Source: Chitinophaga sancti
GTDB lineage: Bacteria; Bacteroidota; Bacteroidia; Chitinophagales; Chitinophagaceae
NCBI RefSeq assembly: GCF_034424315.1
Contig: NZ_CP139972.1
Location: 868,001-932,000, forward strand
Reading direction: 5' to 3'
DNA: 64,000 nt
Each line of letters starts with the position of its first letter. Within the stretch, counting starts at the first letter, position 1. Below are positions 1 through 8,385 of this stretch, in pieces. The translations under genes were made by a program, and so were the position numbers. The notes beneath the pieces were generated by a model. That model saw nothing but the letters and a program-made list of their open reading frames with translations, was not told the DNA's origin and ran no database searches.

Positions 1-526
1 AATCCGCTACCGTCTCATTCCCCGGTATATCAACCGCCACCGCCACAATCCTTTCCGCTTCCGCCAAATTTGCAATTTTGTAATACCAATCAATACCATT
101 CCTGCCTAAAACCGCGTTCCCTTTTTCCAGGATCACACCAGCCGAATCCAACACCCGTACTTCCACCTCAGCCACCCTGAATTTATTTTTCGCCGTTACA
201 ACAACGGTAGCTTCTTCCAGTTTAATATGCTGAATTTCCGGAGAATGATAAGCATCCTGCAAGGCCATATTAAATGCATTCTGCCCAGGGCCTGCCTTGG
301 ACTGATAATAGGCCTTTAATTCGGGGTCTTTGATGAGTTGCCTGGCTTTAGCAGCCGCCAATTGCATCATTTTCCTTTGTGCAAGCTGTTTTTTAGTCGG
401 CTTTTTGGTCGATTTGCGGCGTTTTTTTGCCACAATCACCTGGTTATTCCGCCTGTAAATTGTGATTTCATCGCCAAGCTAACCGTTGACGTAGTTAAAT
501 AGCAGACTGTCTCTAAGAAGAGCCAT
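1..526 (-). pseudogene. Unrecognised protein, cut by window edge and interrupted by an in-frame TAG
   Basis: On the minus strand an ATG at 526-524 opens MALLRDSLLFNYVNG and then meets TAG at 481-479. The same frame continues without a further stop to the window edge as LGDEITIYRRNNQVIVAKKRR and about 130 more residues. The two parts join naturally: a short N-terminus, a glycine/'GDxxxY' turn, a basic KKRRKSTKK stretch, then a helical 'KKQLAQRKMMQLAAAKARQLIKDPELKAYY' type region and a beta-rich C-terminal part. This N-terminal layout resembles small Bacteroidota proteins of unknown function. The gene may therefore carry a nonsense mutation, or be translated from an internal GTG (439 or 433). 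The C-terminus is outside the window. Function unknown. Confidence 0.5.
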
Positions 527-625
527 AGGTTAGTTTTTTTGGGGTACAATATTAAGGTAGTTAGAATGTTGGATATTCAGTGCGTCTTTTAGTAGATATG
601 AGTATTAACACGCCACTTTTTATTC

Positions 626-674
626 ACGATAAGTACACTTGTATATCGAATGGATATACAAGTGTACTTATCGT
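626..674. repeat. Perfect 22-bp inverted repeat, 5-nt spacer
   Basis: Arms 626-647 and 653-674 are exact reverse complements around GAATG. The core of the arm is AAGTACACTTGTATA. The hairpin is AT-rich and has no T-tract, so it does not look like an intrinsic terminator. It lies in the roughly 640-bp gene-free stretch 527-1169 between the interrupted gene and the RloAB pair, where I see no other open frame worth calling. It could be an operator, a recombination site or a remnant of a mobile element end. Confidence 0.85.
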
Positions 675-1067
675 ATACTTATGGTGAACTTATAATGTAA
701 TAAATGAACAAAAGCTTCACTGAGGACAACTAAGGTGAATGCTATAAAGCCGGCAAGGATCTTGTGCTTAAAAGATAAAACCTACCTTCTTTTTACCTTA
801 TCTAAGGGTGTCTTATAATTTACATTATGTTAAATATAATTCAGCAACATGAAATATTGGGTTACCAAAACATATAAACGCGAACCCTCCTTCTCCTTAC
901 CTTCTTTGAAACTATACCCGCGGAAAGATGCATAGCAACTATCATCTAGTGGCGGATATGACTCGCATTAATGAGTTTACTGTGAAAAAAACGAGCTAGT
1001 AAGCTGGTTATTAGATATTTATATTATTTGAGATTCCCCCTAAAAGACTGTGATAAAGTTTACAGTG

Positions 1068-1141
1068 GTGATTTTTTCACATTTCATCTAAAGAACCTGA
1101 ATGTTTTAATACGTATTTTTGGTTTACGGTGAAAAAATCAC
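1068..1141. repeat. 13-bp inverted repeat upstream of the RloA-like gene
   Basis: GTGATTTTTTCAC at 1068-1080 is repeated as its exact reverse complement at 1129-1141, with 48 nt between. The right arm ends 29 nt before the chosen ATG at 1170. Position and symmetry fit an operator pair or an mRNA leader hairpin controlling the defence operon; this is inference. Confidence 0.6.
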
Positions 1142-1169
1142 TAAAATTGTAGTAAGTAAACCCATAATA

Positions 1170-2555
1170 ATGCTAATTAGATTTTCGGTAGAGAATTTTT
1201 CGTCATTCAGTGAAAGACAAACGCTTTCTCTAATACCAGGAAGAACCACGCTCAAATCAGAACATAAAACGGAAGCAGTCAATGGGATATCCACCCTGAA
1301 AACTGCTGTGATATATGGTGCGAACGCCTCGGGCAAATCGAACCTAACCAAGGCTATTTCATTTGGTATGAGACTGGTGCTTAAAGGAACTAAGGTTGGC
1401 GCGCCAATTGACTTCCAGCACTTTCGGCTTGACGAAGCCTTTTGCAAGGCAGACTCACGAATGGAATTTGAAATACAGCATAAAGGGAAGAACTATGCCT
1501 ACGGCTTTGTTTTCAACCGAAAAATGATTGTTGAAGAGTGGCTCTATGAAGTCAAAAAGAACAGCGAAATCAAGTTGTTTGAACGCGACAATCGCAAGAA
1601 GCAGGCATTTAACCTGGATTACTTTCTGAAGCTGAATAGAAAAGACGAAGACAAGCAGTTTCTCTCCTTCATCGCTAAAGGCACACCAGATAACCAGCTG
1701 TTTTTAACTGAGATCAGGGAACGGAAGACCAAAGGCAATGTGTCTAATATTGAAGACCTGACCAACGTGATTGACTGGTTTTTCAATAGCCTTAAAGTTA
1801 TTTCGCCCGAAGGTAAATACAAACAGGGTTTGAAGTTTGAGATTGACAGAAAGCAGGACGTGATGAAAATTTTTCAGGAATTCCTGGATTACTTTGATAC
1901 CGGCATTGACAGCATCTCACTGGAAACCATTGACCGCAGCAAAATAGAAATACCCGAACCTATTTTAGAATCTATAGAAAATGATCTTTTCAATGAAGAT
2001 TCAGAGTCTGAAGTCGGTATGATTTCCGATTATAGAAATACCTATGTGGTAAAAATGGAAGATGGAGATGTGATGTACCAGAAGTTTATGACCAAACACA
2101 AGATAAAGGGCAGCAGTAAGTTCGAGCTTTTTGATATGCGAGATGAGTCTGACGGCACCAACCGCATCATTGACCTTATCCCTTTGTTGATGGACTTAAT
2201 GAAAGGCGGGAATGTCTTTGTGGTAGATGAAATGGAAAGAAGCCTGCACCCTAACATCATTTATGACCTGATAGATTTTTTCACTTCCAAAGCAACTAAC
2301 GTCAACAGTCAGTTGATCGTAGCGAGTCATGAATCGACATTGCTTACTCAAAAGCTGCTGCGAAAAGATGAGATATGGTTTGTAAGTAAAGATGAAAGTG
2401 GCGCCAGCAAATTGCATTCTTTGGAGGAATATGATGTACGCTTTGACAAGGAAATCAGGAAAGACTACCTGTTGGGCCGCTACCGGGGTGTACCCCGTTT
2501 CGGAAACAGAAATAACATTACAGTTATTCCTAATCAGAAAACGAATGACCATTAA
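1170..2555 (+). CDS. RloA-like AAA/ABC-type ATPase of an abortive-infection pair
   Basis: A 461-residue ATPase of the AAA_15/AAA_21 (OLD/RloA/AbiLi) type. From the start used here it begins MLIRFSVENFSSFSE, the usual N-terminus of this family; an ATG at 1119 would add 17 unconserved residues. Visible motifs are Walker A GANASGKSN (about residues 50-58), a signature-like DESDGTNRI, Walker B GGNVFVVDEMERSLHP and the switch histidine in VASHES. The body is a long helical insertion between the two nucleotide-binding halves. It is followed after 3 nt by a RloB-like gene, the arrangement of RloAB/AbiL-type phage defence pairs, in which the ATPase is thought to sense infection or hold the nuclease partner. 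Assignment to the family is firm; the defence role is by analogy. Confidence 0.85.
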   Translation: MLIRFSVENFSSFSERQTLSLIPGRTTLKSEHKTEAVNGISTLKTAVIYGANASGKSNLTKAISFGMRLVLKGTKVGAPIDFQHFRLDEAFCKADSRMEFEIQHKGKNYAYGFVFNRKMIVEEWLYEVKKNSEIKLFERDNRKKQAFNLDYFLKLNRKDEDKQFLSFIAKGTPDNQLFLTEIRERKTKGNVSNIEDLTNVIDWFFNSLKVISPEGKYKQGLKFEIDRKQDVMKIFQEFLDYFDTGIDSISLETIDRSKIEIPEPILESIENDLFNEDSESEVGMISDYRNTYVVKMEDGDVMYQKFMTKHKIKGSSKFELFDMRDESDGTNRIIDLIPLLMDLMKGGNVFVVDEMERSLHPNIIYDLIDFFTSKATNVNSQLIVASHESTLLTQKLLRKDEIWFVSKDESGASKLHSLEEYDVRFDKEIRKDYLLGRYRGVPRFGNRNNITVIPNQKTNDH

Positions 2556-2558
2556 TTT

Positions 2559-3254
2559 ATGCCAAGAGAAAGAACAGATTTCATCCGGGAAAGTGGCTCC
2601 AAAGACAAAGAAAAGATCATCGTATTGGCGTACGAGGGTGCGGATACCGAACGGCTTTACTTTGAAGCCGTAAAGAACTGTCACCGCTTTAACAAAGATC
2701 TGATAGAGCTTCATGCACTCAAAAGACCACCTGGCGACCATGCGAGTTCTCCCAGGCATGTCTTTAGTAAGTTGAAGCGCGAAGCGAAAGATGAGTACAA
2801 TTTTGGCCCCAAAGATGAACTGTGGATGGTCATTGATACAGACCGGTGGCGCAATATACCCGAGATTGTGGCAGAATGCCAGACGCAGAAAAACATGTTT
2901 GCAGCTGTGAGCAATCCTTGTTTTGAGCTATGGTTACTGTTACATAGACAAGACATATCCGGCTTTGATGCCGCTCAGACCGATGCGATTTTGAAGAATC
3001 GCAAAAACGGAGGACGGAGAACCCACGTCGAGCGCCTGCTGATGGCCGCTTTAGGCGGATCTTATAACAAAAGTAATATCCGTGCGGATGATTTCATCCC
3101 CGGATTGGACCAGGCAATAATACAAGCAAAGGACCGTGATGCAGCCGGAGAAGACTACCCCACCGTTGTAGGCAGCCATGTCTACAAAATTGTCGAAAAA
3201 ATCATACTTCCTGGAATAGCGGCAGCTTTTATGATCGAAGCGGAAGAACCGTAG
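2559..3254 (+). CDS. RloB-like TOPRIM-type protein, partner of the ATPase
   Basis: A 231-residue protein of the RloB/AbiLii family. The TOPRIM-like acidic sites are visible: E26 in YEGADTE, and D93/D95 in VIDTDRW. The family marker NPCFELWLLLH sits at 119-129. The proposed role is a metal-dependent nuclease that acts on nucleic acid (tRNA or DNA) once released by its ATPase partner, giving abortive infection. The gene starts 3 nt after the ATPase stop, so the two are almost certainly co-translated. The C-terminus is intact. The sequence does not show which nucleic acid is the target. Confidence 0.8.
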   Translation: MPRERTDFIRESGSKDKEKIIVLAYEGADTERLYFEAVKNCHRFNKDLIELHALKRPPGDHASSPRHVFSKLKREAKDEYNFGPKDELWMVIDTDRWRNIPEIVAECQTQKNMFAAVSNPCFELWLLLHRQDISGFDAAQTDAILKNRKNGGRRTHVERLLMAALGGSYNKSNIRADDFIPGLDQAIIQAKDRDAAGEDYPTVVGSHVYKIVEKIILPGIAAAFMIEAEEP

Positions 3255-3336
3255 GAAGAAGCTGGTAAAGCCGACATTTAGGTGCAAAGTTTTTGTGCCA
3301 ATAAAAATTAAGTTCGAAACTTGTTCCTGGCAGCAC

Positions 3337-3795
3337 TCACCTACTATACCTCACCTTCTCCGGCTTCGTCGCCCTTATAAACTCCACCATCTCACTAAAG
3401 CACTCATTATGCGAGAACAAGCCCAAAGCCGGCCCGTACTCCGTCTGCCTTTTCACCTGCACACACTTCTCAAACGCTGACGCCTCCCTCGCACTAAACT
3501 CCACGACATCCCCTTTTATATAAATCCTCATCACATACACCATACCTTCCCTATTCTTCTCCTCCGTCGTTATAAAATGAAACTCCCTGTTCATTTTATC
3601 CGGCGTATACCCGTATTCCAATAACTGCTGACATAAATAAGTAAACAATGAGTCACCCTGCGAAGAATAAGCCACCAGTATTTTATTGGCTCCTTTAAAT
3701 GGTGCGTCTTCTAATTGTTGTCCAAACGTGATGCTACAGCATAAGCATAACAATGGTAATAGTGCATACTTCAATGGTAATAACAGGTACTTCAT
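3337..3795 (-). CDS. Secreted hypothetical protein
   Basis: A 152-residue protein with a clear signal peptide: two lysines, then a leucine/cysteine-rich hydrophobic core ending ITFGQ, with likely cleavage near residue 25. The mature part (about 125 residues) contains 'NKILVAYSSQGDSLFTYLCQQLLEYGY' and an alternating pattern that suggests a small alpha/beta fold in the periplasm. I do not recognise the family. It is transcribed alone, divergently from the DUF4349-like lipoprotein gene. Confidence 0.7.
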   Translation of the reverse strand: MKYLLLPLKYALLPLLCLCCSITFGQQLEDAPFKGANKILVAYSSQGDSLFTYLCQQLLEYGYTPDKMNREFHFITTEEKNREGMVYVMRIYIKGDVVEFSAREASAFEKCVQVKRQTEYGPALGLFSHNECFSEMVEFIRATKPEKVRYSR

Positions 3796-3801
3796 CTAAT
3801 T

Positions 3802-3840
3802 GGGTTTGTATTTTCTAATGTACGGGTTTGTACTTTCTAA
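3802..3840. repeat. 17-bp direct repeat in the divergent promoter region
   Basis: GGGTTTGTATTTTCTAA (3802-3818) recurs as GGGTTTGTACTTTCTAA (3824-3840), one mismatch, period 22, which is two helical turns. It lies between the start of the minus-strand secreted protein gene (3795) and the plus-strand lipoprotein gene (3965). A regulator bound on one DNA face would fit; not proven. Confidence 0.5.
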
Positions 3841-3964
3841 CCTGAACGGTTCCCCCAATTTAACATTTTTTAAACTTTTCTTCAAAGGTTACCTTTCGCA
3901 TTTCGTCGTATAAAAAGAAAACACACTCAAAGAAATCACACGCTAAAAAATTAAACTAACTTTT

Positions 3965-4876
3965 ATGCGCCCTTATTGTTACCTGGTGGTTCCCGCCATG
4001 ACATTCTATGCCTGCTCCGCAGGAAATTCCAGCTATGAAGCTACACTAGATTCTACTACTGTTGCATCTGAATCCAACTCGTATACCAAAGCTGTAGAAA
4101 CCGCAGCCCAGGCTGGTGAGGAGGTTCCGGCCCTCAACTCACCTGCACGTAAACATGTCAGGACTGCTGATGTGAATGTGCGTGTAGCCAATGTGTTTAG
4201 TGCCGCTACCACACTCGAACATGTGACCAAAGGGATGGACGGATATGTCGTGGAAAGTACACTTTCCAATGAATTGGGCGCTGCTCAGGACATTCCCTAC
4301 AAAGGTGATTCTATGAAGCATGTACAGCTCTATACGGCCATTGCAAACCTTACGCTGAAAGTGCCTGCTGCACAGCTGGATTCACTCGTAAGCACGCTCA
4401 ATAATGTCGCTGTTTTTGTAAGCACGCGCACCCTGAAAGATGATGATAAGACACTGGAATACCTGAAAAATTTCATGAAGAATGAAGAACCCCTGACACC
4501 AGTGGCCGTGACGAAAAAGTCTGATCCGCTGCAAACGGCAACTTACCAGGATGAGAAGAAAGATGAAAAAGTTGAACGGAAGATTGCCAACTTCGCGATT
4601 CTTGATGATGCGAATTATGCGACTTTGAAAGTGCAGTTATCTCAGTCAGAACAGGCAGATGTACAAATTGTGGTGAATCCTGAAAGCGTGACCCGTGCAA
4701 GGTTTGGAACAGAGCTGCTGACTGCTTTGAGTACAGGTACAACAGCTCTGCGGAATGTCGTTTTGTTCTTTTTACAGCTTTGGCCTTTTGTGCTGTTGGC
4801 AATTGCTGGTGTAATTGGATATAGGAAATTAGCGTCAAAAAAAGTGGTGGTGGCTCCTTCTAAAACAGAAAATTGA
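3965..4876 (+). CDS. DUF4349-type membrane-anchored lipoprotein
   Basis: A 303-residue envelope protein. The N-terminus is a lipoprotein signal with the lipobox FYAC (Cys17). After a Ser/Thr-rich linker comes 'RTADVNVRVANVFSAATTLEHVTKGMDGYVVESTL', which has the look of the DUF4349 domain (about residues 57-250, with a predicted coiled-coil-like middle). A single transmembrane segment (VLFFLQLWPFVLLAIAGVIGY, about 265-290) sits near the C-terminus and is followed by lysines. Molecular role unknown; other members are inner-membrane proteins with a periplasmic domain. The gene stands alone. Confidence 0.7.
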   Translation: MRPYCYLVVPAMTFYACSAGNSSYEATLDSTTVASESNSYTKAVETAAQAGEEVPALNSPARKHVRTADVNVRVANVFSAATTLEHVTKGMDGYVVESTLSNELGAAQDIPYKGDSMKHVQLYTAIANLTLKVPAAQLDSLVSTLNNVAVFVSTRTLKDDDKTLEYLKNFMKNEEPLTPVAVTKKSDPLQTATYQDEKKDEKVERKIANFAILDDANYATLKVQLSQSEQADVQIVVNPESVTRARFGTELLTALSTGTTALRNVVLFFLQLWPFVLLAIAGVIGYRKLASKKVVVAPSKTEN

Positions 4877-4891
4877 TAAGTTGGTGCGTTG

Positions 4892-5090
4892 AAAATTAAC
4901 AAGCGGGTTGCATATAAAAAGATCTGCGAACGCTTTAAATTTAACAAGCAAATGCTTCAAAATTAACAAGCGGGTTGCATCAAAAAAAATCATGCGAACG
5001 CTTTAATTTTAACAAGCATAAGCTTCAAAATTAATAAGCGAACCGCATTAAAAAACCCATGCGAACGCTTTAATTTTAACAAGCAAAAAA
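4892..5090. repeat. Three tandem copies of a 67/68-bp hairpin-bearing repeat
   Basis: Units start at 4892, 4959 and 5027. Each contains AATTAACAAGCGGGTTGCAT or a close variant, an A-rich centre, then GCGAACGCTTTAA and TTAACAAGC. Within a unit the AAGCG..GCAT and ATGCGAACGCTT blocks are nearly inverse complements, so each copy can form an imperfect hairpin with A/T-rich flanks. The array fills the space between the convergent ends of the DUF4349-like gene and the FAD/Fe-S dehydrogenase and may serve as a shared termination region. Confidence 0.8.
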
Positions 5091-5094
5091 CAAA

Positions 5095-8043
5095 CTAAAC
5101 CAACGCATCAAACAACACCTCCGCCGGATGCAAAGCCGTCTTCCCGGTGCCATCCAATATCTGATGACGACAACTGGTACCAGGTGCAGCTATTATCACA
5201 TCCTCCTTTTGACTCCTTACAGCAGGAAACAACACCAATTCCCCTATCTTCATCGACGTTTCGTAATGATCTTTATCAAAGCCAAATGATCCCGCCATTC
5301 CACAGCAACCGGAATTAATCACCGTTGCCTCATAATGCGCCGGCCATGACAGCACCTTTTTGATATAATTGACCGAAGACAATGCCTTCTGATGGCAATG
5401 CCCATGGATCATAATCTTACGCTCATCCGTCCTGAATGATTCCTTCCGGATACGGCCTTCATCCATTTCTGCTGATAAGAACTCTTCAAACAACCTGACC
5501 TTCGATGCCAATTCTTTCGCTCTCTCTTTCAGCTCCCCTGAAAGCAGATCGATATACTCATCCCTGAATGTAAGTATGGCAGAAGGTTCCAGCCCAATCA
5601 AGTTGTAAGGCTGATCAATGAGGAATGATAATAGCTGCACATTTTTTGCCGCGATACTTTTTGCTCTCTTCACCAATCCCTTCGACAAATGTGTACGACC
5701 ACTTTCTATATGATCCGGGATGATCACCTCGTAATCCAGGGCTGTCAACAGTTCTATGCAACGCTGGCCAATATGCACGTCGTTGTAATTCGTGAACTCA
5801 TCACAGAAGAGATATACCTTATGTGCAAACGAACGACCTGCCTGTTGCTTCTTAAACTGCCTATACCACGCACGCAATGTTTGCGACTGTAAAGCCGGCA
5901 CATGTCGTTCCTGCGCCATATTCATCATACCTTTCAGTATGCCTGATGTAAATTTATTCTTAAACGCAAAATTGTATACGCCAGGGGCTACCGATGCCAT
6001 TTTACTCAGGAAGGGGAACTCCCCTATCATCCGCGCTTTCAGCGGCGTACCATTGGTATCGTAATACTGCTGCAGGTATTCTGCCTTCAGTTTGGACACA
6101 TCCACACTTGACGGGCACTCCGCTTTACAACCTTTACAGCTGAGACAAAGATCCATTGCATGACCGATCTCTTCATGATTAAAGGCCTGCGCTGTATTAT
6201 CCTGCGCCAGGAACTGACGCAATACATTTGCCCTGGCACGGGTAGTGTCTTTTTCGAAACGGGTCGCCATGTAACTCGGACACATGGTGCCGCCCGCGAA
6301 ATGTGTCTTGCGGCAGTCACCAGAACCGGAGCATTTCTCTGCCAGTGACAAGATGCCGTTGTTACCAGAGAAATCGAAATAGGTTTTCACCTTGCCACCC
6401 ACAGCAGGTTGTTTAAAACGGAAAAACTCGTCCATCGGTGGCGGATCAATGATCTTGCCTGGGTTGAAGAGGTATTCAGGATCGTATAATTGCTTCACCT
6501 GTTTACAGCAATCGTAACATTTATCACCCATCATGAAGCGGATGAATTCACCACGCAAACGGCCATCACCATGCTCGCCACTCAGTGAGCCCTTGTACTT
6601 TTTGACAATGGCGGCTGTTTTTTCCAGGACCGCACGGAACTGCTTTCTGCCTTCTTCAATTTTCAGGTTGATGATGGGTTCCACATGCAATTCACCGGCA
6701 CCGGCATGTGCATAGTAGGATGCTTTCAGTCCCATTGATGTCAGCATTTCCTGTAGGTCGTTGATGTATTCAGGCAGGTTCTCCGGCGCCACTGCACAGT
6801 CTTCGATGAGGTTCACCGGTTGTGCATCGCCTTTGATATTGCGAAGTAAACCCAGACCTGATTTACGCAGGTTCCAGGCTTTGTTAATATCATTGCCACG
6901 CAGCAATGGATAAGCATAGCCTAAGTTTTTCGCTTTTATTTCGCTGATGAAGGCGCTGGTTTGTGCCTGCAGTTCTTCTTCGGAATGACACATGAATTCT
7001 ACCATGAGAATCGCCCCCGGCTCTCCTTCCATGAAGAAGCGGTTTTGCTGGTGCTCAGGATGGCCCTTGGTGAAATTCATGATCACATCATCTACCAGTT
7101 CTGAGGCAGTTACCGGATGTTTGACCGCGATAAGGTTTACCTGCAATGACTCTTTTACTGATGTACAATGCACGGCCACCAGGCCATTCACTTTAGGCGG
7201 CGCATCCAGGAGTTTGAGTTTGGCTTCGGTAATGAATGCCAGGGTACCTTCTGAACCTGCGATGAGGTGAGAAAGGTTGAAAGGCGCATCGCCACCATAA
7301 GGCGTGGTATCCAGGAGGGCATCCAGGGCATAGCCGCTGTTCCTCCTTTTTACCGTGCGGGCAGGATATCCCTCCCGGATGGCCTGCTGATTTTCTTTAT
7401 TGGAAAGCAGGGCGTGCAGGGTTCTGTAAATGCTGCCTTCGAGGTTATTGAGCACCATCTTTTGCTGCAGGCCCTTTTCGTCGAGTTCTTCAAATGTGGT
7501 GGTTTCACCATTGCCCAGTACAACTTCTACCGAAAGCAGGTTGTCGCGGGTAGCACCCCAGACCATGCTGTGGAGACCACAGGAATTGTTCCCGATCATG
7601 CCACCGATCATGGCACGGTTGGAAGTAGACGTTTCAGGACCGAAAAATAGCCCATAAGGAGCCAGTAATTCGTTTAAAACGTCTCTTTCGAGTCCAGGTT
7701 CCACCCGCACCCATTTTTCCTCTTTATTGACCTCTAAAAGGCGGTTCATGTAGCGGCTGATGTCTACGATCAGACCCTGGCCTACTACCTGGCCAGCCAG
7801 GGAGGTGCCGGCGGTACGGGGAATGAGGGGAACCTTGTGCGTTTTGCTGAATCTGATTAAGGCGGCAATGTCGGCTTTGTTCTTTGGCAGGGCTACACCC
7901 AGGGGGTATTCCTGGTACACGGAGGCATCTGTTGAGTATGCCATGAGGATGGTGCGGTCCAGGGAGTCTTCTGAGAAGTAGAGATCGCCTGCCAGTTGTG
8001 GTTTGAGTTCCTTGAAAGCCTGCTTGAGTTGTTCCTTGATCAT
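5095..8043 (-). CDS. FAD-linked oxidase / Fe-S protein, D-2-hydroxyglutarate dehydrogenase (YdiJ) type
   Basis: A 982-residue fusion. The N-terminal half is a VAO-type FAD domain (PLGVALPKNKADIAALIRF; RTAGTSLAGQ; GPETSTSNRAMIGGMIGNNSCG) with an FAD-oxidase C-terminal domain (SGEHGDGRLRGEFI). The second half is a GlpC/LutA-like module: cysteines in CSGSGDCRKTH (about 570), a 4Fe-4S motif CLSCKGCKAECP (about 631-642), then two CCG blocks (HGHCHQKAL about 878; NSGCCGMAGSFG about 910). The layout and length match E. coli YdiJ (1018 aa), which oxidises D-2-hydroxyglutarate and passes electrons to the respiratory chain. Close relatives use D-lactate, so the substrate is not certain. It is transcribed alone from the minus strand. 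Confidence 0.88.
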   Translation of the reverse strand: MIKEQLKQAFKELKPQLAGDLYFSEDSLDRTILMAYSTDASVYQEYPLGVALPKNKADIAALIRFSKTHKVPLIPRTAGTSLAGQVVGQGLIVDISRYMNRLLEVNKEEKWVRVEPGLERDVLNELLAPYGLFFGPETSTSNRAMIGGMIGNNSCGLHSMVWGATRDNLLSVEVVLGNGETTTFEELDEKGLQQKMVLNNLEGSIYRTLHALLSNKENQQAIREGYPARTVKRRNSGYALDALLDTTPYGGDAPFNLSHLIAGSEGTLAFITEAKLKLLDAPPKVNGLVAVHCTSVKESLQVNLIAVKHPVTASELVDDVIMNFTKGHPEHQQNRFFMEGEPGAILMVEFMCHSEEELQAQTSAFISEIKAKNLGYAYPLLRGNDINKAWNLRKSGLGLLRNIKGDAQPVNLIEDCAVAPENLPEYINDLQEMLTSMGLKASYYAHAGAGELHVEPIINLKIEEGRKQFRAVLEKTAAIVKKYKGSLSGEHGDGRLRGEFIRFMMGDKCYDCCKQVKQLYDPEYLFNPGKIIDPPPMDEFFRFKQPAVGGKVKTYFDFSGNNGILSLAEKCSGSGDCRKTHFAGGTMCPSYMATRFEKDTTRARANVLRQFLAQDNTAQAFNHEEIGHAMDLCLSCKGCKAECPSSVDVSKLKAEYLQQYYDTNGTPLKARMIGEFPFLSKMASVAPGVYNFAFKNKFTSGILKGMMNMAQERHVPALQSQTLRAWYRQFKKQQAGRSFAHKVYLFCDEFTNYNDVHIGQRCIELLTALDYEVIIPDHIESGRTHLSKGLVKRAKSIAAKNVQLLSFLIDQPYNLIGLEPSAILTFRDEYIDLLSGELKERAKELASKVRLFEEFLSAEMDEGRIRKESFRTDERKIMIHGHCHQKALSSVNYIKKVLSWPAHYEATVINSGCCGMAGSFGFDKDHYETSMKIGELVLFPAVRSQKEDVIIAAPGTSCRHQILDGTGKTALHPAEVLFDALV

Positions 8044-8122
8044 GACGCAAATTTACGGCTTACAATTTAGAACATTCAGGCAGAAAAGTGCAGGATTATT
8101 TGTTAAACCAGCATAAAACGGC

Positions 8123-8166
8123 AAAAAAATAGCTTCCCCTTCTGGCGAAGGTAGAAGCTGTTTTTT
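8123..8166 (-). terminator. Intrinsic terminator after the CE2 esterase gene
   Basis: AGCTTC (8131-8136) pairs with GAAGCT (8154-8159), with an inner CCTTC/GAAGG stem. On the minus strand the hairpin is followed by seven T (8129-8123). A T-run at 8161-8166 makes it look bidirectional. It separates the esterase gene from the dehydrogenase gene on the same strand. Confidence 0.8.
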
Positions 8167-8174
8167 GGGTGCAT

Positions 8175-8382
8175 ATACAGGAAAAATTGGTCAGCTGCTT
8201 TGTTTAAGCAGCCCTGCCCAGCGCAATATTTCGCTGGGCTAAGGGGGTAAACCAGGTCAGCTGCCGATTTGAAGGACCTGGCCTTACATGCAGGTAAAAC
8301 TGATCAGCTACAGTGTTTAAGCACCTTTGCCCAGTGCAATATTTCGCTTGCTATGGGTATAAACCAATTCAGCTGCCTATTT
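8175..8382. repeat. Two diverged copies of a 95-bp repeat, period 113
   Basis: Copy 1 (about 8175-8269) and copy 2 (about 8288-8382) share the blocks TCAGCT, GTTTAAGCA, GCCCAG.GCAATATTTCGCT, GGGTA.AAACCA and TCAGCTGCC, and are roughly 75-80% alike by eye. Each carries internal inverted elements (CCCAGCG..CGCTGGG in copy 1). The repeat fills the 3' side of the CE2 gene. No coding sense is apparent. Confidence 0.75.
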
Positions 8383-8385
8383 ATA

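Noticed and set aside
527..1169. Search for IS element ends or an integrase near the RloAB pair
   Set aside because: No transposase or integrase frame and no target-site duplication could be recognised; only the inverted repeats are reported.
4892..5090. Three-copy repeat considered as a CRISPR array
   Set aside because: The units are contiguous 67/68-bp copies without unique spacers, and no cas gene is present.
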